A DNA stretch of 64,000 nucleotides from Prescottella agglutinans (GTDB taxonomy: Bacteria; Actinomycetota; Actinomycetes; Mycobacteriales; Mycobacteriaceae). The stretch is taken from the NCBI RefSeq assembly GCF_004011865.1, contig NZ_RKLP01000008.1, forward strand, positions 1 to 64,000, written 5' to 3'. The notes under the pieces are model-generated. The model was not told where the DNA came from, ran no database searches, and worked only from the letters and a program-made list of their open reading frames with translations. Positions 38,630-47,042 of this stretch are shown piece after piece. The position numbers and the translations under genes were made by a program. Each line of letters begins with the position of its first letter. Position 1 is the stretch's first letter.

Positions 38630-39544
38630 ATGAGCTTCCTCGACCGATTCCGGGATCCGCCCGCCCCGCGGCACGGCCGAACGGCCGAGGACGTGCCCAC
38701 CGCGCCGGTGGGCTACCAGCAGACCGCCAGCAAGTTGCACGCGTTCAACCGCTACGAGATCAAGTACTTCGTCGACGAGCTGCGGGTACCCGAACTGCGC
38801 AGTGAGCTGACGGCCCGCATGGACACCGACCCGTACTCCCCGCACGGGGGATACCCGGTGACATCGCTCTACTACGACACCCCCGATCTGCGCTTCTACT
38901 GGGAGAAGATCGAGGGGCTGAAGTTCCGGCGCAAGCTCCGCATGCGACTCTACGGTGCGCCGGCCCAGTGCACGGACGAGACCGTCGTGCAGGTGGAGAT
39001 CAAGCAGCGGGTGAACCGCGTCACGCAGAAGCGTCGCATCGCGCTGCCCTACGGTGTTGCGCGGCGGCTGCTCGACGGCCGAGAAGACATCTTGTGTGAC
39101 CCCGTGCAGCGGCCGTTCGTGAACGAGGTGGCCACACTCATCGGCAACCTCGACCTGCGGCCCACCGTCACGACGGGCTACCTGCGGGAGGCGTTCGTCG
39201 GCCGGGACGCCGACCTGGGCCTGCGGGTGACGATCGATCACAAGGTGCACGGCCGCGACCGCGACTTCCACTTCGCGTCGGACGCCACCAACCGCTTCAT
39301 CATCCCGCCGAAATTGGCCATCGTCGAACTCAAGGCCAACGAACGGGTTCCGTACTGGGCCACGGATCTGACGGCCCGGCTGAACATGTCCGTGATCCGG
39401 GTGTCCAAGTACTGCCAGTCGGTCGAGGCGTTCGCGAGGGCTCCCCGTTCGCGCTCGGGTGCACCGGAATTGGTGCTGCCGCCCGGTGCGGACGATCTCG
39501 TCCCGGCCGACGTGCTGGACGCGCCCGTCCCGGCCGTCGACTGA
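38630..39544 (+). CDS. VTC-domain (polyphosphate polymerase-like) protein
   Basis: 304 residues. The VTC domain is a tunnel-fold triphosphate-binding barrel that in yeast Vtc4 makes polyphosphate from ATP. Landmarks: FNRYEIKYFVDE with the Lys of strand 1, PVTSLYYDTPDLRFY, KFRRKLRMRLYG with the basic Lys/Arg row, VQVEIKQRVNRV, and KLAIVELKANERVPYW near the end with the metal-binding Glu. The basic and acidic tunnel residues appear retained, so activity is plausible. ATG 38630 with AGGAGA upstream. First gene of the VTC-DUF4956-CotH operon (33-bp gap to the next). Confidence 0.87.
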   Translation: MSFLDRFRDPPAPRHGRTAEDVPTAPVGYQQTASKLHAFNRYEIKYFVDELRVPELRSELTARMDTDPYSPHGGYPVTSLYYDTPDLRFYWEKIEGLKFRRKLRMRLYGAPAQCTDETVVQVEIKQRVNRVTQKRRIALPYGVARRLLDGREDILCDPVQRPFVNEVATLIGNLDLRPTVTTGYLREAFVGRDADLGLRVTIDHKVHGRDRDFHFASDATNRFIIPPKLAIVELKANERVPYWATDLTARLNMSVIRVSKYCQSVEAFARAPRSRSGAPELVLPPGADDLVPADVLDAPVPAVD

Positions 39545-39577
39545 AGCCTCCTCCCGAAACAACCGAACAGGACCACC

Positions 39578-40255
39578 ATGAACTTCGATCTCCAAGATCT
39601 CAGTGGCACTTTCACGACGTTCGACATCATCGCCTCGTTGGCGCTGTCGTTCGTCCTCGCCGCCATCGTCGGCTGGGTGTACCGCTACACCCACAAGAAC
39701 GTCTCCTACAGCCAGTCCTACGTGCAGACGCTGGTGATGGTGGGCATGATCGTCTCGCTCATCATGCTCGTCGTCGGATCGAACATCGCCCGGGCGTTCG
39801 CCCTGGTCGGCGCGCTGTCGGTGATCCGATTCCGCAATGCCATCAAGGAAACCCGCGATGTCGGCTTCATCTTCCTGGTGATGGCGATCGGTATGACCAC
39901 CGGCACCCGGTTCTACCTGCTGGCGATCGCGGCGACCGCGGCGATCTGCCTGGTGATGCTGATCATGAGCAAGTTCAACTGGTTCAAGCTCGACGTCCAG
40001 CGCCAGGTCGTGAAGGTGCAGGTGCCGCCGGAGCAGGAGTACACCGCGCTGGTCGAGGACGTGCTGATCCAGCAGTGCGCGGAGTTCGAGCTGGTGTCGA
40101 CCGAGGCCGTCCGATCGGGTGCGCTGCACGAGTTGTACTACACGGCGCAGCTGAAGAAGGGGCGTAAGCCGGCCGAACTGATCGCCGCACTCAGCGCGAT
40201 CAATGCGGGCCAGCGGGTGACCGTCCTGACCGGGTACGACCAGACGGACATCTGA
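39578..40255 (+). CDS. DUF4956 membrane protein
   Basis: 225 residues. Four or five membrane helices within residues 13-135 (IIASLALSFVLAAIVGWVYR, MVGMIVSLIMLVVG and others) with the conserved loop ALVGALSVIRFRNAIKETRD, then a C-terminal cytoplasmic domain of about 90 residues. DUF4956 proteins recur next to VTC and CotH genes but have no assigned function; a channel or exporter for the product of the VTC protein is a fair guess. The stop overlaps the CotH start (TGATG). Confidence 0.85.
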   Translation: MNFDLQDLSGTFTTFDIIASLALSFVLAAIVGWVYRYTHKNVSYSQSYVQTLVMVGMIVSLIMLVVGSNIARAFALVGALSVIRFRNAIKETRDVGFIFLVMAIGMTTGTRFYLLAIAATAAICLVMLIMSKFNWFKLDVQRQVVKVQVPPEQEYTALVEDVLIQQCAEFELVSTEAVRSGALHELYYTAQLKKGRKPAELIAALSAINAGQRVTVLTGYDQTDI

Positions 40256-41979
40256 TGTCGACGACGAACACCGCCGGCCCGCCGACACCCAGACGCAGAC
40301 TCCGGCATCGGATTCCGACATCGCTGCGCCAGCACTGGAAGCTGCTGACGGTGTTCGTCGCCTTCGTGACGATCATGGCGACGGTCTTCGGGGCCGCCCG
40401 CATCCGCCCGTACATCACCGGTGACGCGTCGGTGATCGCCTCGCCGATCACCGAGAACATCGCCGGCGCCGTGGACCTGTTCGACCTCACGGTGAATCAC
40501 GATCTGTCCTTGGACATTCCGGCCGCCGAGTTGAGCGACATGCTGTCCACCTACGAGAAGTCCGGCGACAAGAAGTGGGTGAACGCCACCGCCACCATCG
40601 ACGGCACCGTCGTCACCGACGTGGCCGTGCGACTCAAGGGCAACTCGACGCTCATGGCGCTGCGCGGCGACGGCGCCGGCTTCCCGGGCGGTGGAATACA
40701 GCCCCCGGAGGGGTTCGAGCCACCCGAGGGCTTCCAGCTGCCGGACGGGGTCACGATGCCCGGCGGTGACGGGATGCCTCAGATGCCAGAGGGATTCGCG
40801 CCGCCCGGCGGAATGGCCGGCGGGATGGCGTCCGTGTCCGCCGACGACCCGACCTCGCTGCCGCTGCTGCTGAGCTTCGACGAGTACGTCGAGGGCCGCG
40901 CGTACCAGGGGCTCACGGAACTCTCGGTGCGTCCCGGCACCCCGGTCCTGAACGAGGCGATGGCGCTGTCGCTGACCGAGGCGACCGACCAGCCGACGCA
41001 ACGCTTCTCGTACTCCGTCTACTCGATCAACGACAGTGCGACGACGACTCGGCTGCTTCTCGAGCACCCCGACGACGGGTACGCCAACTCTCTGTTCGAG
41101 TCGGACGGCTACCTCTACAAGGCCGACGCGAACTCGCGGTTCGCCTACGTCGACGACGACCAGTCGTCGTACTCCGACCAGTTCAAGCAGATCAACGCCG
41201 TCGGATCGGGCAATCTGCAACCGATCATCAGCTTCCTGAAGTGGCTGGACTTGGCCGACGACACCCAGTTCGCGCAGGAACTGGACCAGTGGGTGGACGT
41301 GGAATCCTTCGCCCGCTACGTCGCCACGCAGAACCTGCTCGTCAACAGCGACGACATGGCCGGTCCCGGACAGAACTACTACCTCTGGTACGACCTCGAC
41401 ACGAAGAAGATCTCGGTGGTGTCCTGGGATCTCAACCTGGCCATGACCGGTTCCACCGACGCGGGCCCGCAGGACACCGTGTCGATGGGCCCGGGAGGCG
41501 CCCCCGGCAACGCGGTGGCGGGGACCGAGGGGACGGCTCCGGGCGGGCGGGGCGTGCCGCCCGGTGGCGCCGGAGCGCCTGGTGGCGCGGGCAGGCCCGG
41601 TGGCTTCGGTGTGCCGGGCGGCGGAATGCCCGGTGGGACAGGGGTACCCGATGGCGCACCCGCACCGGCCGGGACCGCGGGCGCCGAGGGGGCCGGACCG
41701 GTGGGCGACGGCCAGGGCGGTGGCATGCGCGGCGGCAACACCCTGAAGACGCGGTTCCTCGAGTCCGACGCCTTCGCCGACGTCTACGAGCAGGCCTACT
41801 GGGATCTCTACGAGCAGATGTACGCCGGCGGTCGCGCGACCGAGATCCTGGACGCGCTCGCGGGCACCGTGCCGACCAGTGACGGGCTCACCGCCGAGAC
41901 GCTGCAGAGCAGCGTCGACCAGATGCGCACGTGGATCGAGCAGCGGACCTCCGCTCTCGCCGCGAAGCGCGGACAGTGA
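40255..41979 (+). CDS. CotH-family kinase-like protein, membrane-anchored
   Basis: 574 residues. One N-terminal membrane helix (about 30-48) is followed by an outside-facing domain. CotH proteins are atypical kinases that phosphorylate secreted proteins in spore formers; related landmarks here are DVAVRLKGNSTL (nucleotide Lys region), QNLLVNSDDMAGPGQNYYLWYD and ISVVSWDLNLAM (metal-binding Asp). The domain is interrupted by two low-complexity inserts: PPEGF-type repeats near residues 143-190 and a Gly/Pro/Ala-rich stretch near 405-495. It starts inside the DUF4956 stop codon, so translation is coupled. Confidence 0.86.
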   Translation: MSTTNTAGPPTPRRRLRHRIPTSLRQHWKLLTVFVAFVTIMATVFGAARIRPYITGDASVIASPITENIAGAVDLFDLTVNHDLSLDIPAAELSDMLSTYEKSGDKKWVNATATIDGTVVTDVAVRLKGNSTLMALRGDGAGFPGGGIQPPEGFEPPEGFQLPDGVTMPGGDGMPQMPEGFAPPGGMAGGMASVSADDPTSLPLLLSFDEYVEGRAYQGLTELSVRPGTPVLNEAMALSLTEATDQPTQRFSYSVYSINDSATTTRLLLEHPDDGYANSLFESDGYLYKADANSRFAYVDDDQSSYSDQFKQINAVGSGNLQPIISFLKWLDLADDTQFAQELDQWVDVESFARYVATQNLLVNSDDMAGPGQNYYLWYDLDTKKISVVSWDLNLAMTGSTDAGPQDTVSMGPGGAPGNAVAGTEGTAPGGRGVPPGGAGAPGGAGRPGGFGVPGGGMPGGTGVPDGAPAPAGTAGAEGAGPVGDGQGGGMRGGNTLKTRFLESDAFADVYEQAYWDLYEQMYAGGRATEILDALAGTVPTSDGLTAETLQSSVDQMRTWIEQRTSALAAKRGQ

Positions 41980-42040
41980 GCCGAGCGGGCGTCCGGCCAT
42001 GCGGCTGACGTGGTCGGCGTGTTCGCTGTGCCCTACATCG

Positions 42041-43771
42041 TCAGTTCGGCGCCCCGAGCGAGATGCGGCCGGGCGCGGGCGGTGCGACGGGGGAGCGGTT
42101 CTGGAGGTACGACGTGAGCGCGTCGAGATCGTTTCCGGCGGAAGCGGGTTCGGTGCCGTCGCGCAGGACCGTGAAGCCGTCGCCGCCGTCGGCGAGGAAC
42201 TTGTTGACCGCGACCCGGTAGCGCTCGTCCGGTGCGACGGGCCGGCCGTCGACGTGGATGTCGGCGATGCGGGCCCCGACCGGGGCGCGGCGGTCGATGC
42301 GGTAGGTCAGCGACGCCGACGGCGCCAGGATCAGTTCCGCGGTGGACCCGTCGTCTCTGGCCTGGAACTGCTGTTCCAGAACATCTTTCAGTTGTGCCCC
42401 GGTGAGCGTGCGGACCTCGAGCGAGTTGAGGAACGGCTGCACCTGGTAGGCGTTGCCGTAGGTGATCGTGCCGTCGGCGTCGTGGAGCAGATCGGCGCGG
42501 ATGCCGCCGGGGTTGGTGAGCGCGATCTGCGCGCCGCGGCCGCGGGCCGCCTCGAGCTGCGAGTCGGCGATCAGGTCGCCGAGGGGGCTCTCGCCGCTCG
42601 GGGTCGGCTCGCGGGTGATGTCGTCGGTGACGGCGCCCACCGGCCGCTGGGCCACCTCGTCGGACTTCTTGCCGGCTCGGGCGACCAGGTCGGCGACCAT
42701 CGGGTCCGGGGAGATGTCGTGCGTGACGATCTGGTTGAACGCCCGGGTGCGTTCGCGATTCACCTCGCCGGTCCCGCGGTCGAGGACCATGTCCACGACC
42801 GAGACGATCCGCCCGTGCGAGGCGGCCTGCATCACCGGTCGCGGGTTCCCGGCGGGATCGTCGACCGTGCAGTTGAACTGCGCGTGGGTGTCGGCGGTGA
42901 AGATCGCGTCCACCTTGGGGGTCGCGCGGGTCGCGATCGTGAGCGCGGGGCCGTCGCCGAGATCGCACGAGTTGGGACCGCCGCCGGTGGCCTGGGTGTC
43001 GCCGCGGTGGAGCAGGACCACGATCGCGCGCACCCCGAGGAAGTCGAGTGTGTCCGCCGTGCGGTCGATCGCCTCGAGTTCGTCGCCGAACTGCAGTCCG
43101 GTGACCGCGTCGACGGCGATCTTGTCCGGCGCCTCGGACGACATCACGCCGATCACCCCGACGGGGACCCCGTCCACGTAGTCCACCGCGTACGGCAGCG
43201 CGGCCGGAACGCCGTCGGGGAAGGTCATGTTGGCGGCGAGCAGCGGGAACTGGGCGCCCTCGAACGACGGCTCGAACTGGCAGCCGTCCACCGGGTGGCA
43301 GCCGCCGGTCTGCATGCGGCGCAGCTCGCCGAATCCCTTGTCGAGTTCGTGGGTGCCGACCGAGGCGGCGTCGACGCCCATCAGATTGAGCAGGTCCACG
43401 GTCGGTTCGTCGTGAAACAACGCCGACTCGATCGACGAGGAGCCCCAGGCGTCGCCCGCCGAGTACAGCAGCGAGTTCGGGGCTTGCGCACGCAGTTGCT
43501 GCACGTACGCGGCCAGGTATGCGGCACCGCCCGCGTCGGTCGCCGGCCCGTCCGGCCGCGAGATCTGCGCGCGGGCGCCCCGGGGCGGCTTGAGGCTGCC
43601 GTGCAGATCGTTGATCGTCAGCAGCCGCACGGGGACGGTCTCGGGATCGTCGGCCGGCCGCGCCTCGGCGGCGTGGGCGCCGACGGTCAGCGAGGCCCCG
43701 AGCGCCGATGCGAGAGCCGCCGCCCTGAGTCGCCATCGGCGTCCGGACAAATGGTTCGCGGGTCGGCACAC
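42041..43771 (-). CDS. Secreted 5'-nucleotidase/metallophosphatase
   Basis: 576 residues with a signal peptide (RWRLRAAALASALGASLTV, cleavage near AHA/AEA). The N-terminal metallophosphatase has LLTINDLHG, SAGDAWGSSS and LLHRGD, and the C-terminal 5'-nucleotidase domain has NPGGIRADL and NKFLADGGDGF. It would release phosphate from extracellular nucleotides. Odd: the motif usually GNHEFD reads GTHELD, replacing the conserved Asn, and the usual GHxH reads TADTHAQF. The enzyme may be altered. It converges on the CotH gene. A TCTGCCA/TCTGGCA repeat lies just upstream. Confidence 0.86.
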   Translation of the reverse strand: MCRPANHLSGRRWRLRAAALASALGASLTVGAHAAEARPADDPETVPVRLLTINDLHGSLKPPRGARAQISRPDGPATDAGGAAYLAAYVQQLRAQAPNSLLYSAGDAWGSSSIESALFHDEPTVDLLNLMGVDAASVGTHELDKGFGELRRMQTGGCHPVDGCQFEPSFEGAQFPLLAANMTFPDGVPAALPYAVDYVDGVPVGVIGVMSSEAPDKIAVDAVTGLQFGDELEAIDRTADTLDFLGVRAIVVLLHRGDTQATGGGPNSCDLGDGPALTIATRATPKVDAIFTADTHAQFNCTVDDPAGNPRPVMQAASHGRIVSVVDMVLDRGTGEVNRERTRAFNQIVTHDISPDPMVADLVARAGKKSDEVAQRPVGAVTDDITREPTPSGESPLGDLIADSQLEAARGRGAQIALTNPGGIRADLLHDADGTITYGNAYQVQPFLNSLEVRTLTGAQLKDVLEQQFQARDDGSTAELILAPSASLTYRIDRRAPVGARIADIHVDGRPVAPDERYRVAVNKFLADGGDGFTVLRDGTEPASAGNDLDALTSYLQNRSPVAPPAPGRISLGAPN

Positions 43772-43780
43772 CGCTGAGAG

Positions 43781-43798
43781 TCTGCCAACGATCTGGCA
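43781..43798 (-). promoter_or_regulatory. Direct repeat TCTGCCA-N4-TCTGGCA
   Basis: It begins 10 bp upstream of the 5'-nucleotidase start. Both heptamers and the 11-bp period match the site at 38462-38479 except for one base. Confidence 0.5.
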
Positions 43799-43829
43799 AA
43801 GATGTGCCCGTCGACAGGTAACGGTTCAA

Positions 43830-44915
43830 TTACGGGGTGGGGTATCCGGCGGGGACCCCGGCCAGCTCGAGAGCCGCGGCGGACGTCGCGAACGCGAGGT
43901 ACGCGTCGTTCTCGTGCGGGTCGCCGATCGTGATGCGAACGCCGTCGGTGCCGTAGGGGCGGATGAGCACACCGGCCTCCGCGCTGGCCTCGCCGTACGC
44001 GGCGGAGCGCTCGCCCAGCGGCAGCCACACGAAGTTGGCCTCGGTGACCGGCACGTCGTAGCCGGCGGCGAGCAGCGCGTCACGGACTCGGTCGCGCTCG
44101 GCGACGACGGCGTGCGTGCGGTGCAGCAGCTCGTCCCGGGCCTCCAGGCACGCGATCGCGGCGGCCTGCGCCACCGCGTTCACGCTGAACGTGATGTGCA
44201 CCTTCGCCAGCGCGGTGACGATCGCCGGATCGGCGACCGCGTAGCCGACGCGGACACCCGCCAGCCCGTACGCCTTCGAGAACGTGCGCAGCACCACGGC
44301 GTTGCGGCGGGTCCGGGCCAGCTCGATCCCGTCCACGCCGGAGCGGTTGTACTCGAAGTACGCCTCGTCGAGCGCGACGACGATGTTCGCCGGGACCGCG
44401 TCGAGGAACCGTTCGAGCTCGGCGCGACCCAGCGCGGAACCGGTGGGGTTGTTGGGGTTGCACACGAAGATCAGCCGGGTGCGATCGGTGATCGCGGCCA
44501 GCATCGCGTCCAGGTCGTGGCCGTGCTCCGGGGTGAGCGGCACCGGGACCGGCACCGCGCCGGCCACCTTCGTCACCACCGGGTACGCCTCGAACGAGCG
44601 CCACGCGTAGATGACCTCGTCGCCCTCGTTGCACGTGGCCTGCACCAGTTCCTGGCACAGCGACACCGACCCGCAGCCGGTCGCGATGTTCTCGGTCGGC
44701 ACACCGAGCGACTCGGACAGCGCACGGACCAGTGCCGCGGCCGTGTTGTCGGGGTAGCGGTTCGCGGTCGCGGCGGCGTCGGCGATGGCCTGCGCGACCC
44801 CCGGCAGCGGACCCTGCGTCGTCTCGTTGCTCGCCAGCTTGATCGCCCCGGGATAACTGCGGCCCGGCACGTAAGTGGGGATGGAAGCGAGGTCTGCGCG
44901 GGTCACGGGGGTCAC
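43830..44915 (-). CDS. pat: Aromatic/histidinol-phosphate aminotransferase Pat
   Basis: 361-residue class I/II PLP aminotransferase, closely like what I recall of mycobacterial Pat (Rv3772). It has GAIKLASNET, RYPDNTAAALV, GCGSVSLCQELVQAT, CNPNNPTGSALG, DEAYFEYNRSG and the PLP lysine in RTFSKAYGLAGVRVGYA. It transaminates phenylpyruvate or histidinol phosphate. The GTG start at 44915 is six to seven bases after a CATAAT -10 hexamer, so the mRNA is probably leaderless; GTG 44906 is an alternative. Confidence 0.9.
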   Translation of the reverse strand: MTPVTRADLASIPTYVPGRSYPGAIKLASNETTQGPLPGVAQAIADAAATANRYPDNTAAALVRALSESLGVPTENIATGCGSVSLCQELVQATCNEGDEVIYAWRSFEAYPVVTKVAGAVPVPVPLTPEHGHDLDAMLAAITDRTRLIFVCNPNNPTGSALGRAELERFLDAVPANIVVALDEAYFEYNRSGVDGIELARTRRNAVVLRTFSKAYGLAGVRVGYAVADPAIVTALAKVHITFSVNAVAQAAAIACLEARDELLHRTHAVVAERDRVRDALLAAGYDVPVTEANFVWLPLGERSAAYGEASAEAGVLIRPYGTDGVRITIGDPHENDAYLAFATSAAALELAGVPAGYPTP

Positions 44916-44976
44916 GATGCGATTATGCGCCCTGTGATCACGTGCACTGGCGACGTGGTCGTGCCAAGGTTGATTT

Positions 44977-45705
44977 ATGCCGGGAATCCTCCGGGACAGC
45001 GCGCCCCTGCGCGCTGACGACGACTCCGACTCGCAGGTGCGGGGGCAGGTGCCGCTCACCGCCGTCGAGCCCGAGCGGCACGCGCGCGGTGGCATCGTCG
45101 TGCTCCACGAGTCCCGCGATTTCACCGACGCGCTCATCGAGATGATGCGCTCGCTCGCCGCGGAGGGGTGGCTGGTGGTGGCGCCGCACCTGTTCCACCG
45201 CGAACCCGCCCACAGCGACACCGAGGTGTTCGGCGAGAGCCTCTTCGACGACTTCGACGCCACCTTCGACTGGCTGGTCTCCCGCGGCATCTATGCCGAC
45301 TGCGTCGGCGTCATCGGATTCGACGACGCCGGCACCGCCGCGATGCTCGTCGCCACCAGTCGCCCGGTCGGCGCCGCCGTGAGCGTGTCCGCGCACGGCA
45401 TCGTCGACCCGCTCGCCCCCGAGACCCCCACCCTCGTCGAGGCGGGCCCGTCGCTGAAGGCCCCGTGGCTCGGCCTCTACGGCGCCGACGACCCGCGGAC
45501 CCCGCCCGAGCACGTCGAAATGCTCCGGGACGCCGTCGCGCGCGCCGACGTCGCCACCAACATCGTCAGCTACGACGGGCTCGCGCACCGCGCCGACGAA
45601 CCGCCCGTCGCGGAGCCGAGCGCCGACGACGACGACCCGCTCGTCGTCGCGATCCTCGACGCCCAGCGTCGGATCTTCGACTGGTTCGATGCCAACCTCC
45701 GGTAG
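44977..45705 (+). CDS. Dienelactone-hydrolase-like protein with Asp in place of Cys
   Basis: 242-residue alpha/beta hydrolase of the DLH family. The strand before the elbow is CVGVIGFDDAG, where the family motif is GxCxGG; the nucleophile position is therefore Asp. The acid (YGADDPRTPPEHV) and base His (DGLAHRADE) are present. An Asp nucleophile occurs in haloalkane dehalogenases and epoxide hydrolases, so changed chemistry or loss of activity are both possible. ATG start; divergent from pat. Confidence 0.8.
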   Translation: MPGILRDSAPLRADDDSDSQVRGQVPLTAVEPERHARGGIVVLHESRDFTDALIEMMRSLAAEGWLVVAPHLFHREPAHSDTEVFGESLFDDFDATFDWLVSRGIYADCVGVIGFDDAGTAAMLVATSRPVGAAVSVSAHGIVDPLAPETPTLVEAGPSLKAPWLGLYGADDPRTPPEHVEMLRDAVARADVATNIVSYDGLAHRADEPPVAEPSADDDDPLVVAILDAQRRIFDWFDANLR

Positions 45706-45791
45706 GTTCAGGCGTCTGACCAGCCGTTTTGCGTTTCCTGGCGATCCCTGTGTAATGTTTCGCCCGGCGGTTCGAAAGGGCCGGCCCCCAA

Positions 45792-45883
45792 GGAGGCGTG
45801 CCAGAGCGGCCGAATGGGACTCACTGCTAATGAGTTGTCCCCCTTAAAGGGGACCGGAGGTTCAAATCCTCTCGCCTCCGCCA
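45792..45883 (+). tRNA. tRNA-Ser (anticodon GCU)
   Basis: A 92-nt class II tRNA with encoded CCA. Acceptor GGAGGCG pairs with CGCCTCC, anticodon arm ACTCA-CTGCTAA-TGAGT, long variable arm with a CCCC/GGGG pairing, T arm GTTCAAATC. It reads AGC/AGU. Confidence 0.97.
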
Positions 45884-45927
45884 CACTGGTCCTTCGTTGG
45901 GCCAGTAACAACTGAAGATTGTTCCAT

Positions 45928-46000
45928 GCGCCCGTAGCTCAACGGATAGAGCATCTGACTACGGATCAGAAGGTTAGGGGTTCGAATCCCTTCGGGCGCA
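45928..46000 (+). tRNA. tRNA-Arg (anticodon ACG)
   Basis: 73 nt. Acceptor GCGCCCG pairs with CGGGCGC, anticodon loop within CTGACTACGGATCAG gives ACG (inosine-modified at the first position in bacteria), T arm GGTTCGAATCC. The CCA is not encoded. Lies 44 bp after tRNA-Ser, probably co-transcribed. Confidence 0.97.
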
Positions 46001-46006
46001 CATCAG

Positions 46007-46048
46007 AAAGCCCCCCACCAGCAGCGATGCAGGTGGGGGGCTTTCTCG
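46007..46048 (+). terminator. Intrinsic terminator after the tRNA pair
   Basis: AAAGCCCCCCACC / GGTGGGGGGCTTT, 13-bp perfect stem with a 12-base loop, followed by CTCGTTT. It starts six bases after tRNA-Arg. Confidence 0.88.
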
Positions 46049-46141
46049 TTTCGGGTCAGCTGGTCACGACGCACGCTTCCCCCGTTCCGGCGGTCGATCA
46101 TTCAACGGCCTGCAGAGGGGACCCTGTCCGGGGTTTCGCGG

Positions 46142-46678
46142 TCAGTTCTGGTCGGGTGTCTGCACGAGATCGCCCAGGCGGTGACGCAGCCGCGCTGTCC
46201 GCGGGCGGTCGGCGTCGGTGTTCACCCGTAGATCGGAATTGAAGTCCGTGCTGTTCAGCATTCGGCCGAGGCGTTCCTCGACGCATCCCAGGCATGCCAG
46301 CCCGTCACGGAATCCTGCATCGGACCAGATGTGGTCGTGCACCATGTAGTACTCGTTGATGGTGTCGACGCCACAGGCCAGGCACCGGAAATCGATCGGC
46401 GCATGCTCCCACTCGAACCTGAGCGGAGACCCGACCGACAGCTCGTATGTGCGCCATCCGTGCGAACCGGCGACGCGAGTGATCTCGGCTCCACGCTCCT
46501 CGGCCTCGTCCTCGACCCACGCCTCGATCGCCTGCTCGACATCGCTGAGCCGGTCGTAGCCCTCCCACGTCGGTTCGTCGTCGACCGACATGACCCACGA
46601 GCTGTACACGCCGTCGACCGGCGCGTATTCGAACGACTGCGGAACGCACTGCGTGCCTTCGTCCGTGGTCGCGCTCAC
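46142..46678 (-). CDS. Hypothetical protein with paired CxxC motifs
   Basis: 178 residues. Acidic N-terminal half, then FRCLACGVDT and LACLGCVEERLGRML about 35 residues apart, a likely zinc ribbon or treble-clef with His between (VHDHIW). Function unknown. GTG 46678 has GAAGGGG eight bases upstream; the frame is open to 46846 but without support. The next gene upstream on the strand is another Cys-rich unknown, 67 bp away. Confidence 0.62.
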   Translation of the reverse strand: MSATTDEGTQCVPQSFEYAPVDGVYSSWVMSVDDEPTWEGYDRLSDVEQAIEAWVEDEAEERGAEITRVAGSHGWRTYELSVGSPLRFEWEHAPIDFRCLACGVDTINEYYMVHDHIWSDAGFRDGLACLGCVEERLGRMLNSTDFNSDLRVNTDADRPRTARLRHRLGDLVQTPDQN

Positions 46679-46745
46679 CCGTACCCCTTCGCTCGTTGGC
46701 TCTTGCCCGAGCGCAGCGTACAGATCCAGGCGGACAGTGGAATCG

Positions 46746-47042
46746 TCAGCGGTCGACGCAGTCGCTGCACCGTCGCGACACCGGACGGTTGACGACCCCG
46801 CTGTTGGTTTCGAGTTTCTCCCCGTTGCCGAGGCGTACCCACGCATTGGGAATACCGCGGATCTCCCCCCATCCGGCGAGCTTCGTCTCGTCGTTGTGGC
46901 TGCAGCCGGGCAGGTGCGCCATCCGACTCGGGCTCACCAGGACCAGGCCCTGCTCGCCGGTGAGCGTCGGGCGCGGTGCAACTCGCGTGTGCGCGCACTG
47001 GCCGACGATGAGTTTGCATTTCGGGCATCGTTCAGACGTCAC
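46746..47042 (-). CDS. Small Cys-rich hypothetical protein
   Basis: 98 residues. Starts (GTG) TSERCPKCKLIVGQCAH and ends RCSDCVDR, with a third Cys/His cluster LPGCSH in the middle: probably two zinc knuckles. A TATAGT-like CATAGT hexamer lies six bases before the GTG, so it may be leaderless. The frame stays open to 47132 but the added residues look random. Same strand as the preceding CxxC protein. Confidence 0.58.
   Translation of the reverse strand: MTSERCPKCKLIVGQCAHTRVAPRPTLTGEQGLVLVSPSRMAHLPGCSHNDETKLAGWGEIRGIPNAWVRLGNGEKLETNSGVVNRPVSRRCSDCVDR

Noticed and set aside
45708-45911. Minus-strand 67-residue frame
   Set aside because: It lies across tRNA-Ser(GCU) and is its complement.
45792-47042. 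Integrative element at the tRNA genes
   Set aside because: No integrase, no duplicated tRNA end and no direct repeat could be found in the window.
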